A DNA stretch of 23,079 bases from JAWXCM01 sp034408745 (lineage in GTDB: Bacteria; Acidobacteriota; Terriglobia; Bryobacterales; Bryobacteraceae), in assembly GCA_034408745.1 (NCBI GenBank), contig JAWXCM010000172.1, forward strand, positions 1-23,079, written 5' to 3'. Under the pieces are notes generated by a model, which was given only the letters and a program-made list of their open reading frames with translations, had not been told where the DNA came from and ran no database searches. Position numbers and translations under genes: made by a program. Below, one piece after another: positions 8,384-15,782 of this stretch; position 1 is the stretch's first letter; the number at the start of each line of letters is the position of its first letter.

Positions 8384-9087
8384 ATGCCCGTAGTGACCGG
8401 ATACGCTCCAGGTGCGCCCTGCTGGTACGAACTCGCCACCACTGACCGCGACGCCGCCAATGCGTTCTACTCGGACATCTTCGGCTGGACCGTGGACTCT
8501 GTTCCCACCGGGCCGGGCCAAACCTACACCATGTATAAGCTCGGTGGACAGGATGTCGGCGCTGCCTGCGATCTGCAGCGGCCCGATGCGCCTCCGCACT
8601 GGCTGACGTACTTCACCTCACCTGACATCGACGTCGCAGTTGGGAAAGCGGCCGAACTCGGCGGCTCCGTTACGGCTGGTCCTTTTGACGTGGCGACGCA
8701 TGGCCGCATGGCTGTCGTGGCCGGGATCGGAGGGCGTGTATTTCGCGCTCTGGAAACCCGGTACACACATTGGCGCAACACGCCTCGGCGACAACAATTC
8801 TGTGTGCTGGTCGGAACTGGCGACCCGCGACAACGAAGCGGCCGCGACATTCTACGGCGCATTGCTCGGTGTATCGATCAAGAACCATCCGGTGCCGGCG
8901 GGGTACATTGAATTCGCGGCAGGGGACCACCACGTCGGCGGGATGCTGAAAATGGATCCTGCGTGGGGAGAAATTCCTGCGCACTGGAGCTTCTATGTTC
9001 GACGCTGCTGGCGTCGGGCGAATCGCCATGTTGATGGACCCGCAGGGCGCCAGTTTCAACGTCATCACTCTTCGAGCCGCTGCGTAA
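8384..9087 (+). pseudogene. Broken two-domain VOC (glyoxalase/bleomycin resistance-like) protein gene
   Basis: The gene starts cleanly at ATG 8384 and encodes a first VOC domain (APCWYELATTDRDAANAFY...THGRMAVVA). At about 8719-8731 the frame shifts: the sequence for EGVYFALWKPGTHIG continues one base out of frame, consistent with a single-base insertion. A second VOC domain follows (SVCWSELATRDNEAAATFYGALLGV...IPAHWSFYV). At about 8997-9012 there is a second break, after which VGRIAMLMDPQGASFN and the normal C-terminus appear in the third frame; judged against the family, roughly 25 residues are missing. All three frames are thus used in turn, ending at TAA 9085-9087. Intact relatives are about 260 residues and of mostly unknown substrate. 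Two independent lesions make sequencing error unlikely as the sole cause. Confidence 0.8.
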
Positions 9088-9093
9088 GAAGTT

Positions 9094-10653
9094 CTACTTT
9101 GCGGCAGGCTCGGGCCGGAACAGGAGGTCGCCGTAATCGAAGCTGAAGTCTGCCAGCGACGACACGGCCTCCATCTTCATCTCGACGGGCTTGCCTTTTG
9201 CATCGAGGCCGAACGTGACGAATGCGTCTGGGACCGTCTTGTCGCGAAACACGGCGCGAAAGGTGTTGTGCTGCCACTGCTCCAGGTCGGCGACCATTGC
9301 CGGAGTCCGAGCCATCCGCAGCACCAGGCGCGACCCGTCGACCGCCAGCGTCGCCTTCCCGTACCAGGCGTCGGACCACGTGCCCGCGAAGCCCGAAAGG
9401 GGCAGGGAAGGCTTCGAGGCCTTTGCGCGCCCGACGTCCAGCTTCTTCTCCGCATCGTTGGCGCGCTTCAGCATCTCCGTCCTTGATGTCTTGAACGCGC
9501 CGATCCAGTCCGTTGACGGCTGATCGAGGTAGTGATCGACGATGTGCCACACCACCGACGACATCAGCCCGCCCTCTTCCTGGTTGGTAAGCACCACGAT
9601 TCCCAGATTCTCCTGCGGAATCATATAGATGGTAGTCAGCATTCCGGTGAGCGCTCCACCGTGCGACACAATTTTTCGACCCTTGTAGTCGCGCAGCGAA
9701 AACCCGAGACCGTAGGCGCTAAAGTTCGCGCGGAGCGGCCGCAATGCGGCTGGCCCTTCCCGGGGGATGTTGATGATGGTCTGTGGCGACTGCATCTCAT
9801 ACTCGGCCTTCTCGCTCCAAACCTGTTTCCCGTCGACCTTGCCCTGATTCAGATGCGCCGAAACCCACTTCGTCAAATCCAACAAGTTCGATTTGACCCC
9901 TGCCGCCGCGGCCCAGGTGTCATCCTTCGTGGCCGGGATCGGAGTCAGGGCCCCTTCCAGCCGCCATCCGCGCGAGTGCGGCGCCGCCACGTTGTCTCCC
10001 GGCCGGAAACCCAGCGTCGTGATCTGGCTGCCGGACATTCCAACAGGGGTGAAGATTCGCTCACGGACGAACTGATCCCATGGCTTGCCTGAGACCGCGC
10101 GAACCACCTCGCCGGCCACCACAAACGCCAGATTGTTGTATGCGTATTTGCTGCGAAAACTGGTCGTCGGGCGGATCCAGCGCGTCGCCGAGACTACCTG
10201 CTCCCGCGTGACGTCGGTGTCGGGCCAGAACAGCAGGTCTCCGGCACCCAGCCCGAGCCCGATGCGGTGGCACAGCAAGTCCCGAATCGTAACCTCTCGC
10301 GAGACCCACGGATCCCAGGTCGCGAAGGTGGGCAGGTGCTTCTGCACCGGGTCGTCCCAGCTAATTTTTCCTTCGTCGACCAGGATGGCCAGCGCCGTCG
10401 CGGTAAATGCCTTCGAATTCGACGCGATGCCAAACAGTGTGTTTGCATCCACCGCGGCGCTGTCGCCAAGCTTCCGCACGCCATAGCCGCGTACCAGCAC
10501 CGGCTTGCCGTCCTTGATTACCGCCAGCGCGACCCCCGGCACGTCGAACTCCTTCATCGCGCGGGCGACCCATGCGTCCGTATCGGAAGGGGGCACCGAC
10601 GCGCCAAAGGCAGCCAGGACGGCTGTGAGAACCAGAATCACGTTACGGAACAT
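9094..10653 (-). CDS. Secreted serine hydrolase, class C beta-lactamase/DD-peptidase-like, with C-terminal lipocalin-like/DUF3471-type domain
   Basis: A 519-residue exported enzyme of the serine beta-lactamase-related family (MEROPS S12-like). Residues 1-18 are a signal peptide (FRNVILVLTAVLAAFGAS). The catalytic SxxK is SNSK at 78-81, the YxN motif is YNN at 172-174, and the third motif is HGG at 331-333 in place of KTG, as is common in esterase-like members. After about residue 415 comes a separate beta-rich segment (LSGFAGTWSDAWYGKATLAV) resembling DUF3471. The start ATG at 10653 is supported by AAGGGGG 8 nt upstream and by the signal peptide; the frame is open to 10725. Substrate is unknown: esterase, D-amino peptidase or peptidoglycan-related activity are all possible. 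It converges on the VOC pseudogene with a 6-nt gap and follows the glycine-zipper gene after 225 bp. Confidence 0.88.
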   Translation of the reverse strand: MFRNVILVLTAVLAAFGASVPPSDTDAWVARAMKEFDVPGVALAVIKDGKPVLVRGYGVRKLGDSAAVDANTLFGIASNSKAFTATALAILVDEGKISWDDPVQKHLPTFATWDPWVSREVTIRDLLCHRIGLGLGAGDLLFWPDTDVTREQVVSATRWIRPTTSFRSKYAYNNLAFVVAGEVVRAVSGKPWDQFVRERIFTPVGMSGSQITTLGFRPGDNVAAPHSRGWRLEGALTPIPATKDDTWAAAAGVKSNLLDLTKWVSAHLNQGKVDGKQVWSEKAEYEMQSPQTIINIPREGPAALRPLRANFSAYGLGFSLRDYKGRKIVSHGGALTGMLTTIYMIPQENLGIVVLTNQEEGGLMSSVVWHIVDHYLDQPSTDWIGAFKTSRTEMLKRANDAEKKLDVGRAKASKPSLPLSGFAGTWSDAWYGKATLAVDGSRLVLRMARTPAMVADLEQWQHNTFRAVFRDKTVPDAFVTFGLDAKGKPVEMKMEAVSSLADFSFDYGDLLFRPEPAAK

Positions 10654-10878
10654 CAGACGCACCCCCTTGAAGGGTGCCCGTTTCCGAGGCCCCAACCCCT
10701 GAGAATCCCTGTCCAGAAATAGCATCGTAGCTCTGCAAGCTCTGTATATCTACAAAAAATCAAAACTTGTGGCGAGAGTTTACAAACTAAAAGTACTAGT
10801 ACCAAACAGCATCGCCGCAGCAAGCTGACCGAAGCCAGGCATTCCGCGGCGACCACTGTGGCATCGGAGGTGTGCCAC

Positions 10879-11832
10879 TTACTGAAGACGTTCGGTAATC
10901 GTGATCGGTTCTTTCAAACGAAAACTTACTCGAGTTTCCGCCGGAAGCTGGGCCGCCGATCCGCGAGTGGCCATCACGCCACCCGTTCCCGCAGCGCCGC
11001 CGACCGCCGCTCCAATCGCGGCTCCCCTGCCACCACCTGCGATTGCCCCGATCGCGGCGCCGATACCAGCAGCCGCGCCGACCTTCGCGATGTCCTTCTT
11101 CGTCTCTTTCTCACCCTGCTTGACGAAGCTCTCGGTGGCGACCCTCACCTTCTGCCCGTCCGACGTATTCAGCCGGATCAATTCGAGCTGAAGCTGAGAA
11201 AGCCCGGATACGCGCCCCCCCGTATCGGAATCCACCACCCGGCCTTCGACTTTGGCGCCGCGTTCGGCGATCACCATTCCGTCGACGACCAGTGGCTGAT
11301 CCAGCGTGGCCGGGAAGCTGTCGCCCGCTTTATTCTTTGCCGTGGTCAGTGTCTGGTCGACGCGAACGGTGAGCAGCGTGCCAGCCGGAATGGTCAGCGT
11401 TTTGGGAACTCGCTTTGGTGGTTCAGGCTTCTTGTCCTCCGGTGGCGGCGGCAAACTGCTGGAATGCACCGGGTCGAACGGCACCATCGGTCCGCCATTT
11501 GGGTTCGACATCGGTGGCGTGGACTGCGCCGTCTGCGTCGGAGCCGGCGTCGACGTTCCCGAAGAAGCGGGAGTCGACGCTGGCCTGGACCGCGGAGCCT
11601 CTTTCTTCGGCATGGCGCTGGGCTTTGCAGGGGCGGCTGCCGGTGGCGGCGTTACCGCTGCCGCCGGGTTGCTACCGACTTCAGTCGCCTGAGGTGTCGC
11701 CACAGGCGCCGGAATCGGAGCTTCCTGTGCAACGGCCGGGGCCGGAGCGGGAGCGCTGTTTCGGCTCATCATGAGGTACACCAAACCGGACGCAAGCAAC
11801 GCTCCGGCTATGAAAGTCACGATCGTCTTCAT
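10879..11832 (-). CDS. Membrane-anchored Pro/Ala-rich protein with glycine-zipper segment
   Basis: A 317-residue protein I cannot assign to a named function. Residues 4-22 form one hydrophobic helix (signal anchor or uncleaved signal). Residues 25-145 are a low-complexity Ala/Pro/Thr/Ser linker, likely to span the periplasm. Residues 146-235 form a beta-rich domain beginning LTIPAGTLLTVRVDQTL and containing ERGAKVEGRVVD, a pattern seen in other acidobacterial envelope proteins. Residues 252-285 are a glycine zipper (GAAAGIGAAIGAIAGGGRGAAIGAAVGGAAGTGG), a motif of membrane-embedded or oligomerising segments. GAGAGG lies about 6 nt before the ATG at 11832. An envelope-associated role is inference. 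It lies between the fucose isomerase-like and serine hydrolase genes on the same strand. Confidence 0.75.
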   Translation of the reverse strand: MKTIVTFIAGALLASGLVYLMMSRNSAPAPAPAVAQEAPIPAPVATPQATEVGSNPAAAVTPPPAAAPAKPSAMPKKEAPRSRPASTPASSGTSTPAPTQTAQSTPPMSNPNGGPMVPFDPVHSSSLPPPPEDKKPEPPKRVPKTLTIPAGTLLTVRVDQTLTTAKNKAGDSFPATLDQPLVVDGMVIAERGAKVEGRVVDSDTGGRVSGLSQLQLELIRLNTSDGQKVRVATESFVKQGEKETKKDIAKVGAAAGIGAAIGAIAGGGRGAAIGAAVGGAAGTGGVMATRGSAAQLPAETRVSFRLKEPITITERLQ

Positions 11833-11889
11833 GGATCCCTCTCATTAAGTTGGAACGCAGATACCTGCCGTCCGGTTTCCTCGCCTGTT

Positions 11890-11913
11890 ACTTGTTAAGT
11901 CTCTTTAACAAGT
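11890..11913. repeat. Perfect 9-bp inverted repeat across the fucose isomerase-like stop codon
   Basis: ACTTGTTAA (11890-11898) and TTAACAAGT (11905-11913) are perfect complements with a 6-nt loop GTCTCT. The TAA stop of the isomerase-like gene lies inside one arm. It could form a small AU-rich hairpin in the message between the isomerase-like and glycine-zipper genes; there is no T run after it, so it is not a typical intrinsic terminator. Confidence 0.5.
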
Positions 11914-13505
11914 CCGTTCCGATTTCCGCAGATCGCAACCTCGATCCCGAGCTCCCGAAACGCAGCGGCCTTGGCAGCCAGAGCGAAATTAGCCCCGGCC
12001 TCGTCCGGCGCGTACGCGACCTGAATGTGGTTTGCCTTGTGACGCGCCATCATCTGGTCCCGGCCGACGCCGTACGTCACCGCGTGCATAATCGGCCACT
12101 GCGGCGTGGTGATTTGCCAGCGGCGTTCGGTTTCACGCTGGGGCAGGGAAAGGACACCGGCCCGGCCGAGGTCGGCCTTCAGGCGATTGTCCTCCACATA
12201 GATCCGGCTCCACACAATCTCGCCTGGCTTCGATATGCCTTTCACTGTGCTCCCGCCGTTGGGGAAGTACATGGCCGGCTGACGTTCGCCGACCGTGCCG
12301 CTGTACCCGTCGATGAAGTGCTGCGGTGGCGCCGATCCCGAGATCTCAAAGACCCAGACGAAGCGTCCTTCGTAGTCCTCGCCATAGCGAACGTCGTGGA
12401 GCGTGGTCTCCGGATCGAACCGAAGCGCCTTCCAGAGCCGGTTCGTCACCAGCCCGTCAAGGCCGGAGCATTCGTCAACCTCGTTGAAATGCGGCAGTGC
12501 CTCACCGCCGTACAGCACGCGACCGGTTCCGGCGGCTGTCACCGGTGGGCGGTCGACATTGTTCAGCAGCCCCTCCACCAGGTCCGACGCCGGTGCGAGA
12601 TCCTTTAAACCCTGCTGATACTGGATGCCGATTGTGTCGCAGCCAAAATCGTCGGCGATGCGCAGCGCCGCAATATACATCCGGCACTGGTCCAGAATCT
12701 GCGCATCCGTCAGGTCGGCATCGTGGTCCGGGCCGGTGAGGAATCGCATCCCTTTCGCGTCCAGCCAGGAGCGGACCGACTGTGCTTCGGCATCGGTAAC
12801 CGTGCGCATCGCGGCGAACAGCGCCGACTGGCTGAGCCGTTCCTTGAACACGCCCGTTGGATGAAGAAGTTCGTCCGGGATGATGGCGTTGTACATACCC
12901 ATGCAGCCCTCGTCGAAGATGCCCATGATCGCTTTGCGCGAGCGCAGTTCCACCGCCACATCCACTCCCACCGCGGCAGCGTCGGCTGGCAGGTTCAGTT
13001 CGCTCAGCGGATGCACATGGCTCAGGTCATAACCCACCGGTCTGCCGCTCAGCCAGTTGCGCACGCCGTCGAGGAAGAACGCGTCGGTGAAGTCGTCGCT
13101 CCAGAGCGTCGTATACGCAACTCCGGCCTTGGTAAGCGAGCCGTTGAGGTTCAGCATGCCCACCAGGCCCGGCCACTGCCCGCTCCAGTTTGCGACCGTC
13201 AGGATCGGGCCCTTGTGGGTGTAAAGGCCGTGGAGAAGATGGTGGCTGTACTGCCAGACCGCTTCCACAACCACCAGCGGCGCGTCGGCCGGAATGTTGC
13301 GGAACACCTGCATTCCGTACTTCTGACTGTCGATGAAGCCGTGTTCTTTTTCCGGGTCGAATGCGTGGCCTCGCACTACATCGTGTCCGAGACCGCGGAT
13401 GGCAGCCGTCACCGCGTGCTCTGCCGCCTCCTGGGCCGGCCAGCACCTGCGATTCGCTGAAAGACGGAGGTCGCCACTGGCGACCAGATAAACGGGAGAT
13501 CCCAT
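11895..13505 (-). CDS. L-fucose/L-arabinose isomerase-like protein
   Basis: A 536-residue cytoplasmic protein related to the fucose isomerase fold, which interconverts aldoses and ketoses using a divalent metal. Family-like blocks: FDEGCMGMYN at 198-207 (the acidic residue here is a likely metal ligand), a DECSGLDG segment at 344-351, and a C-terminal GVGRDQMMARHKANHIQVAY with His489 and His493 candidate ligands. The annotation is by fold only: many acidobacterial and planctomycete paralogues are of unknown sugar specificity, and no fucose, rhamnose or arabinose pathway genes lie nearby. The reading frame is open for 121 further codons upstream to 13868, but this extension is Arg-rich and lies opposite the SRPBCC pseudogene, so I chose ATG at 13505, where MGSPVYLVASGDLR begins a normal N-terminal beta strand. 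A purine-rich AAGAAG precedes it. Confidence 0.8.
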   Translation of the reverse strand: MGSPVYLVASGDLRLSANRRCWPAQEAAEHAVTAAIRGLGHDVVRGHAFDPEKEHGFIDSQKYGMQVFRNIPADAPLVVVEAVWQYSHHLLHGLYTHKGPILTVANWSGQWPGLVGMLNLNGSLTKAGVAYTTLWSDDFTDAFFLDGVRNWLSGRPVGYDLSHVHPLSELNLPADAAAVGVDVAVELRSRKAIMGIFDEGCMGMYNAIIPDELLHPTGVFKERLSQSALFAAMRTVTDAEAQSVRSWLDAKGMRFLTGPDHDADLTDAQILDQCRMYIAALRIADDFGCDTIGIQYQQGLKDLAPASDLVEGLLNNVDRPPVTAAGTGRVLYGGEALPHFNEVDECSGLDGLVTNRLWKALRFDPETTLHDVRYGEDYEGRFVWVFEISGSAPPQHFIDGYSGTVGERQPAMYFPNGGSTVKGISKPGEIVWSRIYVEDNRLKADLGRAGVLSLPQRETERRWQITTPQWPIMHAVTYGVGRDQMMARHKANHIQVAYAPDEAGANFALAAKAAAFRELGIEVAICGNRNGLVKET

Positions 13506-13569
13506 GTCGCTTCTTATTCTGTCACTAACGGCAGAACCTGCGTAAGCGTTAACGGACTTCGCTGCGACG

Positions 13570-14159
13570 GTGCTCCGAACCGCATACACTGGTGCACAAA
13601 TCTCGGCCGTCCCCTTCGACTTGCCCTCGTATACTCTCTGGACCTGCTTCCTGTCGACCCCTGTCCTGCTTGTCGCCATGGTGCGGTCGATGCCCGCTCT
13701 CTGGCTCCCGAGCCGCGGGATTGCCGCGAAGTCTCTGCTCGCTGTGGCCGTGGTGGCTCTCACGGCGTGGCTCTGGCCGTTCGGGCAACGGCAGGAGGCC
13801 CGTCTGCGTGGCTGCTGGATACATATTTGCCGAGCTTCGACGTCCCGTGAAACGCACATCCTCTCCATCCGGGCGCGACCGGATCAGGTTTGGTCCGCCC
13901 TGCGTCCGATCTCCTTCGACGGCGATTCGAATGCCGGGTGCCATCTCTGCCGTTGCGTTCGGAGCCATGCCTCGATCCGGCAAGCGCCTTCTCCCTGCTG
14001 GAAGAAATCCCGGCGAAAGAGACCGTGATGGCCCGCGCCACCGACGAGTCGGGAATCCGACACTTCGGGAGATACTGGCGTTTCGTTTACCCTGGTAGCT
14101 GAATCATTCGCAGCCAGACACTCAAAGCCGTCGCAGCCAAAGTGAGTCGTTTTGAATGA
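13570..14159 (+). pseudogene. Decayed SRPBCC-type (polyketide cyclase/START-like) gene with an N-terminal membrane segment
   Basis: This 690-bp gap between genes holds no intact gene, but pieces of one protein appear in order across all plus frames. First come hydrophobic stretches (TLWTCFLSTPVLLVAMV and IAAKSLLAVAVVALTAWLWPF), then, in another frame near 13812, LLDTYLPSFDV, then back in the first frame ETHILSIRARPDQVWSALRPISFD (the usual start of an SRPBCC domain), then in a third frame FSLLEEIPAKETVMA and FGRYWRFVYPGS followed by an in-frame TGA at 14100-14102 and a family-like ending IIRSQTLKAVAAKVSRFE to 14159. The order and spacing match small SRPBCC membrane proteins ending in RYWRLI-PGS--IRR. 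At least three frameshifts plus a nonsense codon are required. The exact 5' limit is uncertain. Confidence 0.5.
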
Positions 14160-14198
14160 CGAGAGTATCAAACTGTAAAGAAAGGGCGTCCTAAGAAC

Positions 14199-14627
14199 AT
14201 GTCGCTGGAGATCGAACAGAAAGAACGCGAAGGAATAGTGGTGCTCGAACTGCACGGCCGCCTCATTGTGGGCGAACCGGTTGCCGAACTGCGGGAACGC
14301 ATCACGCGCCTGTGTGAGGCGGGCACGAAGAACATTCTGCTGAATATGGTCGGTGTCGACTACATCGACAGTACCGGTCTCGGTGGCATGGTGATCAGCT
14401 ACACCTCGCTCAAGAAGGCGGGCGGTGTTGTCAAACTGATGAACGTGTCCAAACGCAATATCGAACTGCTGGTGCTGACCAAACTGACCACCGTGTTCGA
14501 GCTTTTTGAGGATGAGCAGGACGCCGTGAACAGCTTCTTCCCGAACCGGGAGATCCGCAAGTTCGACATTCTGGAATTCGTACGCCAGCAGGACAAGGCT
14601 GAAGAAGCGGATGCGGAAAAAGGGTGA
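14199..14627 (+). CDS. STAS-domain anti-sigma factor antagonist (SpoIIAA/RsbV-like)
   Basis: A 142-residue cytoplasmic protein. Residues 1-110 are a STAS domain with the conserved DSTGLGG loop; Ser58 is the residue that a partner kinase would phosphorylate to control binding to an anti-sigma factor. In this family the unphosphorylated antagonist captures the anti-sigma kinase and frees the sigma factor. Residues 112-142 form a charged tail rich in Glu, Asp and Lys, longer than in minimal antagonists. No anti-sigma kinase, phosphatase or sigma factor is encoded in the window, so its partners are elsewhere. AAAGAAAGG upstream of ATG 14199 is a reasonable ribosome-binding site. Its 3' end overlaps the redoxin gene by 17 bp, suggesting coupled expression. 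A role in a stressosome or gliding/exopolysaccharide pathway cannot be excluded. Confidence 0.9.
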   Translation: MSLEIEQKEREGIVVLELHGRLIVGEPVAELRERITRLCEAGTKNILLNMVGVDYIDSTGLGGMVISYTSLKKAGGVVKLMNVSKRNIELLVLTKLTTVFELFEDEQDAVNSFFPNREIRKFDILEFVRQQDKAEEADAEKG

Positions 14628-15066
14628 TCAGGCGCCAGACTTCCTTCTGAGGTCGCTGGACGGAGGCTCGATTTCACTCACTGAACTGAAAGCGTCCGGT
14701 CCCGTGGTGCTGGCGTTCTTTAAGGTGTCGTGCCCCACGTGTCAGTACACCCTTCCCTTTCTCCAGCGGCTGCGCGCTGACAACGTTGTGGCCGTGTCTC
14801 AGGACAGCGCCGCCGATACCCGGGAATTTCTCGAGGCTTTCGGTGTAACACTGTCTACACTTCTCGACACGCGCGGCGAGGGGTATCCGGCGAGTAGTGC
14901 CTGGGGACTGACACACGTGCCGTCGATTTTTCTTGTCGAGCAGGACGGCACCATTGCTCTGGCCGAGGCTGGCTTCTCGCGCGCCGACCTGGAGACGATT
15001 GGCGGTCGCTTCGGAGCCAGTGTGTTTCGTGAAGGCGAGAAGACGCCCGCGTTTCGCCCCGGTTGA
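14611..15066 (+). CDS. Thioredoxin-fold peroxiredoxin/TlpA-like protein (redoxin)
   Basis: A 151-residue protein of the AhpC-TSA/redoxin group. It starts GDQAPDFLLRSLDGG, the usual strand before the thioredoxin core, and carries a CPTC motif (Cys41-Pro-Thr-Cys44) after VVLAFFKVS. A two-cysteine CxxC suggests a thiol-disulfide oxidoreductase of the TlpA/ResA kind; the peroxiredoxin T-x-x-C pattern is not obvious. Later family features include HVPSIFLVEQDG with the cis-proline segment (VP). No signal peptide or membrane anchor is visible, so it is probably cytoplasmic, unlike ResA. The ATG at 14611 lies inside the end of the STAS gene with AAGAAG just upstream. The substrate is unknown. Confidence 0.87.
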   Translation: MRKKGDQAPDFLLRSLDGGSISLTELKASGPVVLAFFKVSCPTCQYTLPFLQRLRADNVVAVSQDSAADTREFLEAFGVTLSTLLDTRGEGYPASSAWGLTHVPSIFLVEQDGTIALAEAGFSRADLETIGGRFGASVFREGEKTPAFRPG

Positions 15067-15070
15067 GGGT

Positions 15071-15098
15071 CGAAAAACTGACTTCCCGGCGGGAAGTC
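15071..15098 (-). terminator. Hairpin with T run readable as a minus-strand terminator
   Basis: GACTTCCC (15080-15087), loop GGC, and GGGAAGTC (15091-15098) form an 8-bp perfect hairpin. On the minus strand the stem is followed two bases later by TTTTT (complement of 15073-15077), the layout of an intrinsic terminator for leftward transcription. On the plus strand there is no T run after the stem. It lies between the redoxin and nuoI genes, both rightward, so its leftward orientation is unexpected. A protein-binding palindrome is the alternative. Confidence 0.45.
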
Positions 15099-15156
15099 GC
15101 CACACCGAAAGACAAAACAGGCATTCGCCGCGCAAGTGCGGTAATCTGTAAATTCG

Positions 15157-15660
15157 ATGCCGAAGATCAGCGAAGTCCTTGGATCTGCAGCCGCGATTGC
15201 GAAGGGTATGAGCGTCACGTTCAACGAGATGCTCAAGCCGACTCTTACCGAGCACTACCCTGACGCGGCGCCTAACTTTCAGGAGCGTTACCGGGGCGTA
15301 CACGTCCTCCAGCGCGATGAAAACGGGCTGGAGAAGTGTGTCGCATGCTTCCTGTGTTCGGCCGCCTGCCCCGCCGAATGTATCTACATTGAGGCCACGG
15401 AAAACACAGAGCAGGCAAGAATCAGTGGCGGCGAACGCTTCGCATCGGTCTACAACATAGATTACAGCCGCTGTATTTTTTGTGGTTATTGCGTCGAAGC
15501 GTGCCCCACTGACGCCATCACCCACGGCCACGGCTTTGAAATCGCGAGTTTTAACACTTCAACGCTCATTTATCGTAAGGAAAACCTGCTGGCACCTGCC
15601 GCACCCGGCGCTGGCAAGCTTGTGGTGCAGGAAACATCTGACTCCAGTTCGGGCCACTGA
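15157..15660 (+). CDS. nuoI: NADH-quinone oxidoreductase subunit I (complex I, two 4Fe-4S clusters)
   Basis: A 167-residue peripheral-arm subunit of respiratory complex I that passes electrons through clusters N6a and N6b towards quinone. The N-terminal amphipathic part (ISEVLGSAAAIAKGMSVTFNEML) matches NuoI. The two ferredoxin motifs are complete: Cys61, 64, 67 and 71 (CVACFLCSAACP) and Cys106, 109, 112 and 116 (CIFCGYCVEACPTDAI). The region between them (ENTEQARISGGERFASVYNIDYSRCIFCG) is typical. No Shine-Dalgarno is evident before ATG 15157. Unlike the usual nuoA-N cluster, no other nuo gene flanks it; nuoA lies about 4 kb away on the other strand. Another ferredoxin is unlikely given the conserved spacing and termini. 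Confidence 0.95.
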   Translation: MPKISEVLGSAAAIAKGMSVTFNEMLKPTLTEHYPDAAPNFQERYRGVHVLQRDENGLEKCVACFLCSAACPAECIYIEATENTEQARISGGERFASVYNIDYSRCIFCGYCVEACPTDAITHGHGFEIASFNTSTLIYRKENLLAPAAPGAGKLVVQETSDSSSGH

Positions 15661-15718
15661 ATGTGACGGAGCGATGACTCCACCAAGGAGTACTATGACT
15701 TTTGGGTGAAGTCCGGGA

Positions 15719-15746
15719 TTGACTAAAGGTTCCCTCACGTCATAAC
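15719..15746 (+). promoter_or_regulatory. Candidate promoter for the GRP-type permease gene
   Basis: TTGACT (15719-15724), a 16-bp spacer, and CATAAC (15741-15746) resemble a sigma-70 promoter (5 of 6 and 4 of 6 matches). It lies 36 bp upstream of ATG 15783 in the gap after nuoI, which suggests the permease can be expressed apart from nuoI. No good Shine-Dalgarno is visible before the permease start. Confidence 0.35.
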
Positions 15747-15782
15747 CTCACCTTTACGCAACTTTTTCAGTAGCGATATTCT

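Noticed and set aside
9094..10653. True class C beta-lactamase
   Set aside because: The third motif is HGG rather than KTG and an extra C-terminal domain is present, which fits the wider serine hydrolase group better.
10858..11898. 346-codon plus-strand frame opposite the glycine-zipper gene
   Set aside because: Extremely Arg/His-rich translation typical of the complement of an Ala/Pro/Gly-rich gene.
13506..13868. 121-codon in-frame N-terminal extension of the fucose isomerase-like protein
   Set aside because: It is Arg/Ser-rich and lies antisense to the SRPBCC remnant; normal protein sequence begins at ATG 13505 with a beta strand and a purine-rich site upstream.
14674..15531. 285-codon minus-strand frame opposite redoxin and nuoI
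   Set aside because: Complement of two recognised genes; no family features. The leftward hairpin at 15071-15098 falls within it, not after it, so it does not explain that element.
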